Shown piece after piece: positions 32,121-43,149 of a stretch of 64,000 nucleotides of DNA. Under the pieces are notes generated by a model. The model had not been told where the DNA came from, did no database searches, and saw only the letters and a program-made list of their open reading frames with translations. Each line of letters begins with the position of its first letter. Within the stretch, counting starts at the first letter, position 1. Source of the DNA: Calliopum simillimum (Eukaryota; Arthropoda; Insecta; Diptera; Lauxaniidae). A program made the position numbers and the translations under genes. The stretch lies in assembly GCA_951812925.1 (NCBI GenBank), contig OX638371.1:118567124-118631123 (forward strand), in the 5' to 3' direction.

Positions 32121-32250
32121 AATTAATTTAGTAAAATAAATATAATTATAATTACAACAAAAATAGTTTTTTTTCAAAATTTTAGGTTTGTTTTTTTAAA
32201 TATCTCTCAAATTATAGATCATCTGAAAAAAAAAAAATCACATATTTTCC
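32121..32250 (+). repeat. Resumed copy c, then an arm of the 11-kb foldback family
   Basis: 32121-32163 continues the body of retroposon copy c (AATTAATTTAGTAAAATAAA). From about 32165 the sequence matches the arms at 11190-11650 (TTTTAGGTTTG, then ATCTCTCAAATTATAGATCA, poly-A). One repeat family therefore seems to have inserted exactly where the ribozyme would begin, or to have fused there. Confidence 0.6.
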
Positions 32251-32591
32251 ACTAAAGTTTTAAATTCACAATTTAAACAATTTAACAATTTGAGGAAACT
32301 TTGTAGAAATAATTTAATGATTTTTTACGGGCTTTAGTACTAAGACGTGCCCTGGGTACCTAAGGGTAGAAACTGAGATGGTGTGTAAAACTAGTCGAGT
32401 GAAATGTAGTGCATATCGAGAAATTTATAACGATATAAGCACTTGCTAATCGGAGGTAAAATGAGGGAACTATATAGAAAAACTCAAGCAGCTACTTATT
32501 TAGAGGTCGAAAAAAAAAAAAAAAATTGCATTAAAAAACATGCCAGATAAGCTTTCAAAATGTGCGGTTTTCAAAGAACCTTTTTTTTAAT
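32251..32591. other. AT-rich stretch, nothing recognised
   Basis: No gene or strong repeat is visible. A poly-A run lies near 32511-32525. Confidence 0.45.
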
Positions 32592-34475
32592 GGTACACGG
32601 TGGTTTTTAAAAAATTTCAACTTTTTGAAATACCACCCGCGATTTTTTTCGGGGATAGTGTTGGGGAACCCTTCTAGTATCAGAATCCGGGAACCGCGAA
32701 ATCGAACGTCCAGCCGTTTTTTTTTTTTTCGACATTTTAGTTTTTTTAACGATTTTTGAGAATGTCTCGGATTTATATACATATTATGTACACATATATA
32801 TGTATGTACGTTCATATATATACTTGTATATGTATATATGTCTTATATATATATATGCATATATATATACATACATACATATAAAAGGTATCGTTTCCGC
32901 ACCATTTATTTTTAAAAAAAATCGGTTTTTTCGTATATAAAAAAACACAAACAAAAACCGGATACAGCAATAGTCACTCCAGATGTAATTTTTGATGCTT
33001 AATCCGAATCCGGTCTTAGAATTGCTCTATTACTTCTGGACTTTGAGATATCCTTACATAAATGTTTAAATGACACCATTTTTTTCCTATTTTTGAAGTT
33101 ATATAACAAGATAAGGTAATATTATGCCGTAAAATCTGGTAAGACAGTTAAAAGCCCTAGTTTTTTTCTTGAAAACTCAATCAAACCGATATCGATATCT
33201 TTATTTTTGTCGGAGATATCTTTACCTAAAAAGTTAAAAAAGTGCAAAAACACGATTTTTGGCTATATTGGGTGTTATATGCAGGACACACAAAATTCTT
33301 CTGTGAATTTTTATTACCAGAAGCATTTAGTACTTTCTTTTGGCTTTCAATTGAGCTATTAAATGTTCATCTGCAATATTCCTCTACAAAGTTATGACCA
33401 TTTAAAAATTACATTATGAAGTGCAAACTCACAGGGGTGCCACTAAAATATAGTGTACGAGTATTTCTTACATACGTATTGCTGCAACATGTCGTCTTAA
33501 AATAGTCATAACTTTTTAGAAAACAATTACAAGAGACCACTTGTTAGCTCATTTTGAAGAAAAAGAATGGTTTTAAATGTGTCAATTGGTAAAAAAGAGC
33601 AGACGAATTTCGTCCGTACTGTATACAACCTCAAATATAGCCGAAAACCGAGTTTTTCGCTTTAAGTTTCATGGTGTGATTTTAAAGTTAACATAACTTT
33701 GCGGAGAAATATTGCAGATAAACATTTGATAGCTCAATTTAAAGCCAAAAGAAAGTACCAAATGTTTCTGGTAATAGAAATTCACAAAAAAATTTCGTGT
33801 GTCCTGCATATAACATCCAACATAGCCAAAAATCGCGTTTTTGCACTTTTTTAACTTTTTAGGTAAAGATATCTCCGACAAAAAAAAAGATATCGTTATC
33901 GGTTTGATTGAGTTTTCAAGGAAAAAGCTAGGGCTAATAACTGTTATACCAGATTTTACGGCATAATATTACCTTATCTTGTTATATAACTTCAAAAATA
34001 GGAAAAAAAGTGGTGTCCTTTAAACATTTATGTGAGGATATCTCAAAGTCCAGAAATAATAGAGCAATTCTAAGACCGGATTCGGATTAAGCATCAAAAA
34101 TTACATTTGGAATGACTATTGCAGTATCCGGTTTTTGTTTGTGTTTTTTATATACGAAAAAACCGATTTTTTTAAAAAATAAATGGTGCGGAAACGATAC
34201 CGTTTATATGTATGTATATATATTACACATATATACATATACAAGTATATATATGAACGTACATACATATATATGTGTACATAATATGTATATAAATCCG
34301 AGACATTCTCAAAAATCGTTAAAAAAACTAAAATGTCGAAAAAAAAAAAACGGCTGGACGTTCGATTTCGCGGTTCCCGGATTCTGATACTAGAAGGGTC
34401 CCCCAACACTATCCCCGAAAAAAATCGCGGGTGGTATTTCAAAAAGTTGAAATTTTTTAAAAACCACCGTGGGTA
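32592..34475. mobile_element. Large foldback element, arms ~0.8 kb
   Basis: The left arm 32596-33424 and right arm 33662-34471 are inverted copies that look more than 90% identical by eye. They differ mainly in a TA/CATA microsatellite. The ends are CACGGTGGTTTTTAAAAA and its complement. GGTA flanks both sides (32592-32595, 34472-34475), a possible 4-bp target duplication. The spacer (33425-33661) is unrelated. There is no transposase. Open frames on both strands mirror each other and are not genes. A transcript across it would form a very long hairpin. Confidence 0.88.
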
Positions 34476-35984
34476 GTCAATACTATCTACTGTACATCCA
34501 CTTCCAATTCAGCTGCCTCCTCTACCTGCCGGCCGTTGTTTTTCTATTGTCGCCTCGCACCTGGTGATGCCGCGCCTCGTGTACCATTGTTAAGCAATAT
34601 TCATTTTATAACGGCATATATATAGCTGCACCTACTGTTGTTTTTGTTCTTGTTGTTGTTGTGTGGTATGTTTAATCTTACATGGTCTCAGCAATAACAA
34701 AAACAGCACCGGAAGCGGAAGTGAGCGTTCAAGTCGCCGCGGAATTGTGTATGCAGTTGTAAACCAATATCCAGCGGAAGGACATGGCTGCAGAGATGCT
34801 GCTACCGAAACTAAAGTTGAAGCAGAAGCATAAGCGAAGCAGAAACAGCAAGAGCGCATCCAAATGAAACATTGAATAATTTAATAAGATCCTCTACAGA
34901 TTGGGTAAAACTTTTTACAAAAATTTTTCCGTTGATTTTAATTTTTTATTTTTAAATTTCTTTTGCATTTTTTACCGCTGCCGCCTATGCAATTTTCATG
35001 AAATTACAATTCCTCGCCAAGTAAATGTGAAAAACTCCAATACAAAAAAAAAAAAAAAAAACACAGGGCAAAGCGTAGTGAAAACAAGAAGAAGCATAAG
35101 TACATGAACTTATGGCAGAAACTTAGCGCCGTCCGCGCCACCCGAACGAACCCAAAGTTCAAAATTTGTTATTAAAAATATTTTAATTAACGAAAAGCAA
35201 TGAAGAAGTTCAACTACAGCTACGGCAACAGCTACCGTTTTCTTGTCTTTGGTGTCGCCTTCCTGCAAAATGTTTGCTCTAAAAAGTATGCTACATTTTC
35301 TAGCTCACAGCAGACTTTCAGGGTATTTAAATGTGTGTTTAGTTACGTAAGTAAGTATGTGTGTGCGGGAATGTTTTAGAAAATAGTTTTGCACACAAAC
35401 TCAATTCTGGCAAAATGAAAGATTTGCACAAAATGATGAAAAGGATTTCTTACTTGGTTTTGGTTAGTTGGCAGGACGGACGGTCGGTAGCTTTAACGGT
35501 TTTTCAATTCGTAAGTAATTTTGAGCACAAAATAAACTTGAAATGAAATATCTTTCGTCTTGGCAAGAAAGCAGCAGCAGCGTCAGCATCAAAGTCCAAA
35601 GGATTAAAACTTTTTATTGAACGTGCCAAGCACATGAGGTCCTTTTTCACACATACACAAACACAACACACAGATCAAACAACCATTTGCACACAAAAGA
35701 AAACAGACCATCCGTAGAGCACATAAAATATCAAGTGCTAAATCCTTCGCCTCCAAAAGTAACAAAAGAGAATCTATGTTTGCTGCTTAAATCCAAAATG
35801 AATACGAATTAAATTTAGTGAAAGGCGAAGGAATTAAAAATACACATACACACATGCACACTGACACTGCCCAAGGGGAAAAAAAGTGCTTCAAAAACCC
35901 TTTTGAAGTGCTTCTTTTCACCAATAAGCGCTTCCGCTCCATAAGAACTATTCTTTCTTTATAACATTGCATGTCCTAGGATGT
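34476..35984. other. Unique non-coding region
   Basis: Balanced fly-like composition with GTT/CAG microsatellites, poly-A runs and (CA)n near 35660 and 35850. Short frames (60-75 codons) are unremarkable. Confidence 0.4.
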
Positions 35985-36029
35985 AAGCACTATTCGAATG
36001 TCAAATTCTGTTTGGACAACATCCTCATC

Positions 36030-36141
36030 GTATCGGTTAGCGTTCTAACGTGTTTGTAAATGTAAGTAAAAATAATACGTTTCTATCTATCATACTGACG
36101 GTCCGCGGTTCAAATCCTGGTGCAGGCAGCTTTTTTTTTTT
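36030..36141 (+). repeat. tRNA-like Pol III unit with T-tract terminator
   Basis: An A-box-like TAGCGTTCTAACG (36038-36050) and a B box GGTTCAAATCC (36107-36117, consensus match) are followed by a T11 run (36131-36141), a Pol III terminator. The A-B distance is a little long for a tRNA. A related unit lies at 51800-51894. Both are followed by a GAACGCT motif. No hammerhead follows this one. Confidence 0.55.
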
Positions 36142-36289
36142 CATTTGATTGAAAGAACGCTTACCGCAGCCTTACGTCAAAATGCCTTTTGAAGCGCTTA
36201 TTTGTAATGCGGTGGTAAGCGTTCTTTCAACCAAAAGAAAAAAAAAAAAAAAAAACTGCCAGCAAAAGGATTAGTGATGAGCAAACCAA

Positions 36290-36402
36290 GACCATAGCAG
36301 TCTTGGTCTTGGTCTTGCAAAAATATCAGAGTCTTGGTCTTGGTCTTGGTCTCGCAAAGTTTGCAAGACCAAGAACAAGACGCAAGACCAAGACTAATGT
36401 TG
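36290..36402. repeat. Inverted hexamer repeat (TCTTGG)n/(CCAAGA)n
   Basis: Runs of TCTTGGTCTTGGTC (36300-36352) are followed by the complementary CAAGACCAAGAACAAGAC type (36363-36393). They would form a long imperfect hairpin. It lies inside the inverted-repeat element at 35985-36915. Confidence 0.7.
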
Positions 36403-37011
36403 CTCATCACTACTGGTGATGAATTACGGTGGGTTTTAAAAAAATTAAATAATGCAAAATACCACATGCGATTTTTTTCCAGGACAATGTTGTAAAATGC
36501 TCCTAGAGTTGTAATATGCAAACCGCCAAATCGCGTTTTTGAACTTTTATGTTAGAATATCTCAAAAACAGTACGTGGTGGAGGAATTCTGAGGCTGGAT
36601 TCGGATTCACCAACAACAATTTCATCGAAACTGACTATTTTGCTTTCGTTTCTTTTGTTTTTTTCAAATGTACCGTTTGTCGACCTCTGCATGTAGGACT
36701 TGGCAGTTTACATATTTCAACTTTAGAAACATTCAACAACATTATCCTGGAAAAAAAATCACATGTGGTGTTTCGCGTAATTTAAACCAATCGTGAGATA
36801 GAAACATATTATTTTTACTTACATTTACAAACTCGTTAGACCGCTACACCAAGGCCCGAAACCATGAAGAGGTATTAAATTTGTTGTCCAAACAGAATTT
36901 GACATTCGAATGCTTCCTACAGCCTTACATAGAATCATTGCGTAATCGGCTTCAATTCATTTAAACAAAATTTAATAAATAAGAGAAAGGAAAATAACAA
37001 AGTGAAATAAA

Positions 37012-37792
37012 ACTAGTAAGGGTGTAACCTTTGGTCTGGCCAAACATTAAATACCCTACACAGTCGTATTTTGAAAATTTTTTTAATATGGGAGGTGCCA
37101 CGCCCTCCGAATTCACCCAGGTTTTTCTCAGAGTTTGCTTTTATAGTTCTTAGTATTTAAGTGAAATTTGATTGGATTATCTGAAAAAATGTTTTCAGAA
37201 TAGCTTTTGCTTATATGAGAGGAGCCACGCCCTCTTGTCCGATTTTATCCAGTTTTTGCTTAAAGCTTGCAGTTATAGTTTTTAGTGTCTGAGTCAAATC
37301 TAGTTCGATTATCTCTAAAAACGCTTTCAGTATAGCGTTTTGAAGCTTTTGCTTATATGAGAGGTGCCACGCCCTCTTGTCCGAATTTTACCAGTTTTTG
37401 CTCAGAGCTTGCGCTGACATTTCGTAGTATTTATGTGTATTTTGGTTGCATTGTTGTGAAAAAAACTCCAAAATTTGCATTTTGAAGATATTTATTGCAT
37501 GGGCGGTAGGCGTGTCCGTTGACCGATTTCGCTCATGTTCAGTCCCCCGAGCTAACTTTGACGACGGAGGCAGTGTTCCAGATTTCATTGAATTATCTTG
37601 CTTAGTTTTCCCAAAAAATGTATTTCCACACACAGCCAGCCACCCAGCCAGCCAGACAGGCGGACATGGCTATATCGACTCAGGAGGTGACGCTGATCAA
37701 GAATATATATACTTTTCTATATCTGCCACGCCTCCTTCTCTGCGTTACAAACGGAAGGACAAAGTGAATATATCCTGGGTGTAGGGTATAAA
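37012..37792 (+). repeat. Mini-me-like repeat, copy A
   Basis: The repeat starts ACTAGTAAGGGTGTAACC and ends GTGTAGGGTATAAA. Inside are three ~145-bp subunits with GAGGTGCCACGCCCTCTTG. Then come a block GGGCGGTAGGCGTGTCCGTT, a CAGCCAGNCAGNCGG tetranucleotide run, and ATATCTGCCACGCCTCC. A TATA-like core with an adjoining (GTCY)n tetranucleotide, read on the opposite strand, recalls dipteran mini-me elements; this assignment is tentative. Confidence 0.75.
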
Positions 37793-37835
37793 TATGTCCA
37801 ATAAAAAAATAAATAAAGCAAAAACAGAAATAAAA

Positions 37836-38318
37836 ACTAGTAAGGGTGTAACTTTTGGCCTGGCCAAACATTAAATACCTACACTGCAGTATTTTGAAAA
37901 TTTTGCTTATATGGGAGGTGCCACGCCCTCTTGGCCAAGTTCACTCAGTTTTTGGTCAGAGCTTGCATTTATAGTTTTTAGTGTCTGAGTGAAATTTGGT
38001 TGGATTATCTTAAAAAACTCTTTCAGTACAGCGTTTTAAAACTTTTGCTTATATGGGAGGTGCCACGCTCCCTTGTCCGATTTCACCCAATTTTTGCTGA
38101 GACTTTCATTTATAATTTTTAATGTCTGAGTCAAATTTGGTTCGAATATGTCAAAAAATGCTTTCAGTATAGCGTTTTGAGTCTTTTGCTTATATGGGAG
38201 CTTCCACGCCCTATTGTCCAAACTTTCTCAGTTTTTCCTCAGAGCTTGCACTTACAATTCCCAGTATTTATGTGTATTTTGGTTGCATTGTCGTGAAAAA
38301 TACTCCTAAAACTGTATT
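37836..38318 (+). repeat. Mini-me-like repeat, copy B (5' part, split)
   Basis: Begins ACTAGTAAGGGTGTAACTTT and carries three GCCACGC subunits. It stops at 38318, where an inverted copy C begins. Its missing 3' part is found at 39251-39558 (D), so B and D are the halves of one copy. Confidence 0.75.
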
Positions 38319-39250
38319 TATACCCTACACCCAGGGTATATTCACTTTGTCCTTCCGTTTGTAACGCAGAGAAGGAGGCGTGGCAGATATAGAAAAGTAT
38401 ATATATTTTTGATCAGCTTCACCTCCTGAGTCGATATAGCCATGTCCGTCTGTCTGGCTGGCTGGCTGGCTGGGTGGCTGGCTGGCTGGCTGGGTGGCTG
38501 GCTGGCTGTGTGTTGAAATACACTTTTTGGGAAAACTGAGCAAGATATTTAAATGAAATTTGGTACACTGCCTTCGTCATTAAAGTTAGCTCGGGGGATT
38601 GAAAATGAGCAAAATCGGTCAACGGACACGCCTACCGCCCATACAAAAAATATATTCAAAATGCAATTTTAGGAGTATTTTTCACGACAATGCAACCAAA
38701 ATACGAATAAATACTAAAAATTATAAGAGCAAGCTTTGAGGAAAAACTGAGCAAATTCGGACAAGAGAGCGTGGCACCACCCATATAAGCATAAGATTCA
38801 AGACGCTATACTGAAAGCGTTTTATGAGATATTAGAACCAAATTTGACTTAGACACTAAGAATCATAAATGAAAGCTCTCAACAAAAATTGGGTGAAATC
38901 GGACAAGGGGGCGTGGCACCACCCATATAAACAAAAGCTTCAAAATGCTATACTGAAAGAGCTTTTTGAGATAATCCAACCAAATTTCACTCAAATACTA
39001 CAGACTATAAATGCACGCTCTAAGCTAAAACTAGAGGAACTCGGACAAGAGGGCGTGGCACCTCCTATACAAGCAAAAGCTGAAAACGTTTTTCACTCAG
39101 ACACTAAAATCTATAAATACAAGCTCTGAACAAAAACTGGGTGAACTCGGACAAGAGGGCGTAGCACCTCCCATATGAGCAAATTTTTAAAAATACTGCA
39201 GTGTAGGGTATTTAATGTTTGGCCAGGCCAAATTTTACACCCTTACTAGT
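38319..39250 (-). repeat. Mini-me-like repeat, copy C, inserted into B/D
   Basis: A complete inverted copy. It begins TACCCTACACCCAGGGTATA (the complement of the usual 3' end) and finishes CCCTTACTAGT (the complement of the 5' end). It holds a long GGCT/GGGT tetranucleotide run at about 38454-38510. It sits in a poly-T junction between B and D. Confidence 0.8.
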
Positions 39251-39558
39251 TTTGAATATATTTTTTGTATGGGCGGTAGGCGTGTCCGTTGACCGATTTG
39301 GCTCATTTTCAATCCCACGAGCTATCTTTGACGATGAAGGCAGTGTATCAAATTTCATTGAATTATCTTGCTTAGTTTTCCCAAAAAATATATTTCAACA
39401 CAGCCAGCCAGCCAGACAGACGGACAGACGGACATGGCTATATCGACACAGGAGGTGACACTGATCAAGAATTATATACTTTTCTATATCTGCCACGCCT
39501 CTTTCTCTGCGTTACAAACGGAAGGACAAAGTGAATATACCGTGGGTTTAGGGTATAA
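39251..39558 (+). repeat. Mini-me-like repeat, copy D (3' part, split)
   Basis: Starts at the GAATATATTTTTTGTATGGG position of the repeat and ends GGGTATAAA. It continues copy B across the inserted copy C. Copy E begins within 3 bp of its end. Confidence 0.75.
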
Positions 39559-39560
39559 AA

Positions 39561-40322
39561 ACTAGTAAGGGTGTAACTTTTGGCTTGGCCAAAAAATAAG
39601 TACCCTACACTGCAATATTTTTAAAATTTTGCTTATATGGGAGGTGCCACGCCCTCTTGTCTGAGTTCACCCAGTTTTTGCTCAGAGCTTGCATTTATAT
39701 TTCTCAGTGTCTGAGGGAAATTTGTTTGGATTATCTCAAAAAACCTTTTCAGTACAGCGTTTTAAAACTTTTGCTTATATGGGAGGTGCCACGCCCCCTT
39801 TTCTGAATTCACCCAATTTTTGTTCAAAGCTTGCATTTATAATTTTGAGTGTCTAAGTCAAATTTGGTTCGATAATCTCAAAAAACGCTTTAAGTAAAAC
39901 GTTTTGAAGCTTTTGCTTAAATGGTAGGTGCCACGCCCTCTCATCCGAATTCGCCCAGTTTTTTTGTCAGTGCTTGCGCTGTTGATTCGTAGTATTTATG
40001 TGCATTTTGGTTGCATTGTCGTAAAAACTACTCGTAAAGTTGCATTTTGAATATATTTTTTGTATGGGCGTGTCCGTTGACCGATTTTGCTCATTTTCAA
40101 TCCCCAGAGCTAACTTTGACGGAGGAGGCAGTGAACCAAATTTCATTAAAATGTATTTCCACACACAGCCGTTACCCAGCCAGCCAGACAGACGGACATG
40201 GCTATATCGACTCAGGAGATGACGCTGATCAAGAATATATATACTTTTCAATATCTGCCACGCCTCCTTCTCTGCGTTACAAATGGAAGGACAAAGTGAA
40301 TATACCCTGGGTGTAGGGTACA
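39561..40322 (+). repeat. Mini-me-like repeat, copy E
   Basis: A complete copy in head-to-tail arrangement after D. It runs from ACTAGTAAGGGTGTAAC to GTGTAGGGTA, with the same subunit order as copy A. Open frames in these copies encode repeat-derived peptides and are not genes. Confidence 0.75.
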
Positions 40323-40342
40323 AACAAAAAAAAAATATAATC

Positions 40343-40593
40343 ACCCGATTTGGGCCCATTTTTGTAAAAAAATTTTATTGCACCAATCGATGGGGAAAGG
40401 TCGAAAATAGACTTTGGACATGTCCAGGGGTGTCTCCGACCCCTCTAAGTGACCGATTTGGGCCCATTTTGGTGAAAAAATTTTATTGCACCAATCGATA
40501 GGGAAAGGTCGAAAACAGATTTCGGATATGATCAGAGATGTCTTCGACCCCTCTAAGTGACCATTTTGGACCCATTTTTGAAAATAAAATTAT
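40343..40593 (+). repeat. Tandem array, 108-bp unit (~2.3 copies)
   Basis: CCGATTTGGGCCCATTTT recurs at 40345 and 40453, with a variant at 40561, each exactly 108 bp apart. The other shared parts are TTTTATTGCACCAATCGAT, GGGAAAGGTCGAAAA and GACCCCTCTAAGTGACC. Confidence 0.85.
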
Positions 40594-41013
40594 TGCGCAA
40601 AACTCGCCTGGAAGAGTTGTATATTCATTGCGAAGATGGTTGATTCGCAATGATCTTCTAGAAGAGTGTAAGGAGGAATCTTCTGTTACTCGCGCTGAAG
40701 TTTTGTCGCGTAAAACTCGCCTGGAAGAGTTGTATATTTATCGCAAAGATGTTTGATTCGCAATGATCTTCCATAAGAGTGTAAGGAAGAATCTTCTGTT
40801 ACTCGCGCTGAAGTTTTGTCGCGCAAAACTCTCCCGGAAGAGTTGTATATTCATCGCGAAGATGTTTGATTCGCAATAATCTTACAGAAGAGTGTAAGGA
40901 GGAATCTTCTTTTACTCGCGGAAAATTTTTATCGCGGAAAGCTCGCGTAGAAGAGCTTTAAATGCATCGCCAAAAATATGGAAGATTGTCCGCGATTGAA
41001 AATGTTTGCTGGG
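40594..41013 (+). repeat. Tandem array, 113-bp unit (~3.7 copies)
   Basis: GCGCAAAACTCGCCTGGAAG-type starts lie at 40595, 40708, 40821 and 40934, an exact 113-bp period. The units share TTGATTCGCAATGATCTT, AAGAGTGTAAGGAGGAAT and TTACTCGCGCTGAAGTTTT. The array abuts the 108-bp array and ends with CCGCGATTGAAAATGTTT, also found at 4.2 kb. Confidence 0.88.
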
Positions 41014-43149
41014 AGATGTCTATGAATGAGTTTCAACACACAAATACACACACACACACATACATGTAAACAAAATCCACATAGTGTGCACATTCAAACA
41101 AATAGATTTTTATCTAATTCAGATGAGGATTACATAGCTGAATCCCTTTTTAATTAAAAAAAAAAAAACCCATACGAAAAGAAAAAAAAAAAAAAAAAAA
41201 CAATTTCAAGATGACCGATGTTTGAGTTGAGTTGAGTTTTGGTTTATTTTGTTTTCGTTTGTTTGGTTAATTTTTCACTGATATTTAGTGCAAAAAACAC
41301 TGGAGAGGGGCGTATGTTATGAAACATTTTTTAGAGATGACCCTGTACGAAATGCAACCGTAGAGACCGCAAATTCTCTTTTTATTGTTGGGAGAGGTAG
41401 TTGTGTGTAGAGAAGAAATATTTCGGGCAGATGGTAATACTTTCCGACGCACTTATCATTAGCCTCATTGGCTCAAAATTAATGCCAACCAAGTAAGTAA
41501 CTTAAGTTATTTTATGGATCACGACTAATTTCGTTTCAAGGTATAGAGTCTTAAAAGCATGGAAGTATACAAGTACTTACAAAATTGCACTGATCTTTTT
41601 CTGAACATTTTCAATAAAGTAATCAAAAATTCGCACTGGGCCTTTTGAACACTAAACGAGGGCAACCAGTGCAGACTATCACATCGTCATCATCATCACA
41701 ATCGTTTGGTTTCAAGAAAGAATCTAATCAACATTCGCGATTAAAATTTTAATTGAATCACAAGTAGTCGTGCAGAAGAAAGTAGTGGCACAGCAAATAG
41801 CAAACATTTGCATGCACAGCACAATTGTGATATTTTTTATGCTGCTGCTGCCCCTTCCGTTTTGCAATTCTGTTTTCCAATACCCATAACAACGATTTTG
41901 TCCACTCAGCAGCAAACACCCCTCCTGAAAGCAGTCACTTTCAATTCAATGCCATTGAAAGATTTGCGGTTTCTCTATACATGGGACCCACAGCGGATGG
42001 TGTTGATGTTCGTCGACGACGGCGGTGGGAGCATAAATGCAGTCGGCAAGCAAGACAAATTGCTTTTCCGTGTTTCAATAGTTTTCTGCTTGAATTAAGG
42101 TAGGGTCCCAACGACAGACACACATATGCATACTGTGTGTGTATGAAGCAAAACTCGTGTATGTGCTGTGGGAAAGCAAACCCCATTGGAATCCGGTTTC
42201 ATGTGTGAAACAATATGCGATAGGACTCTTCGTAGATGTATTTTGCTATTTAAATGCTGCCACTTTAAAGCAAAAACTTAACAATTTAGAATTTTTGCTT
42301 TCCTTTCACTTCGCAGCCAGATGGTGTCATCTCACTAATATGACTATGTTTATCCAAACAACCCATTATCCGATAAAGCAGCACCCATCCCTGTGTTACC
42401 TTTAGAGTTTCCTTAAACTTTGCTAAGCATTTGCTGTGCTGTGCTGTGTTTCTCCATCTGCATTCATCAAAGTTTCCTCTTCATTAAAATTTCATTGGTT
42501 ATTAAATCTCTTGTAACTTTTCCTATTAAATAGAATCCTGTGTGAATTTTCGCATATGCCATTGTGAAAACATCTGTGTGTGTGTCATCCACACACATGC
42601 ACACACGATTGTATATCATTGCGATGCTAAATCGCTTGCTTGATATTATGGCGACGTTCAGCGAAAAAAACTTTGTCGATCAAATGCCACTTAATCTGCG
42701 TGCGCTTTAGTTCCTTTTTTTGGTGTTCGAAACCAAATTTATTGGGGTTATCATGTAACGCGACACATTTCACATCTCGAAATGTCATAAAATCATCATA
42801 CAGTGAGTTTATTGAAAATCAATGATGATATATAGATATCTACATTCGCGTATGTAACATATGCACGCTTGTCTGTGTATGCATACAAATACACGTACCT
42901 AGGTTTGATATAATTACTAACATTGAAGTGATAAAGCTTAATCTTTCTAGAAATTTCCCTTAAGCTTGGTATTGGTGAATACTACTTCCATGCAAAAGAA
43001 TACGTAGGTTGCCTTTTTCGGATCCAAAATATAGTGTTTTCCGATGCAAATTTTTATACCTGTTGAAAAGTTTGTCATTTTTTAGGGTAAGTTTCTTTAG
43101 ACCCCATTCTTCAGTTCGCATTATTACGTTGTGTTTTATTCACTTGAAA
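41014..43149. other. Unique non-coding region with CA repeats
   Basis: CA repeats at about 41037-41062 and poly-A tracts at about 41158-41200. From 41700 to 42600 there is balanced unique sequence with overlapping short frames but no recognisable protein. Nothing else seen. Confidence 0.4.

Larger units (their letters stand above)
35985..36915. mobile_element. Inverted-repeat element with tRNA-like arms
   Basis: The left arm (about 35985-36090) is mirrored by 36794-36915. Both contain TTCGAATGTCAAATTCTGTT and a second block AATGTAAGTAAAAATAAT. The interior holds a foldback-family segment (36420-36780, for example GATTTTTTTCCAGGACAATG and its mirror) and a hexamer repeat. No coding capacity. 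Confidence 0.65.

Noticed and set aside
32555..34442. Matching frames on opposite strands at 32.6 and 34.2 kb
   Set aside because: They are the two arms of one inverted repeat, not two genes.
37388..40359. Cys/Ser/Gln-rich frames repeated in several places
   Set aside because: They are translations of the mini-me-like repeat copies and its tetranucleotide run.
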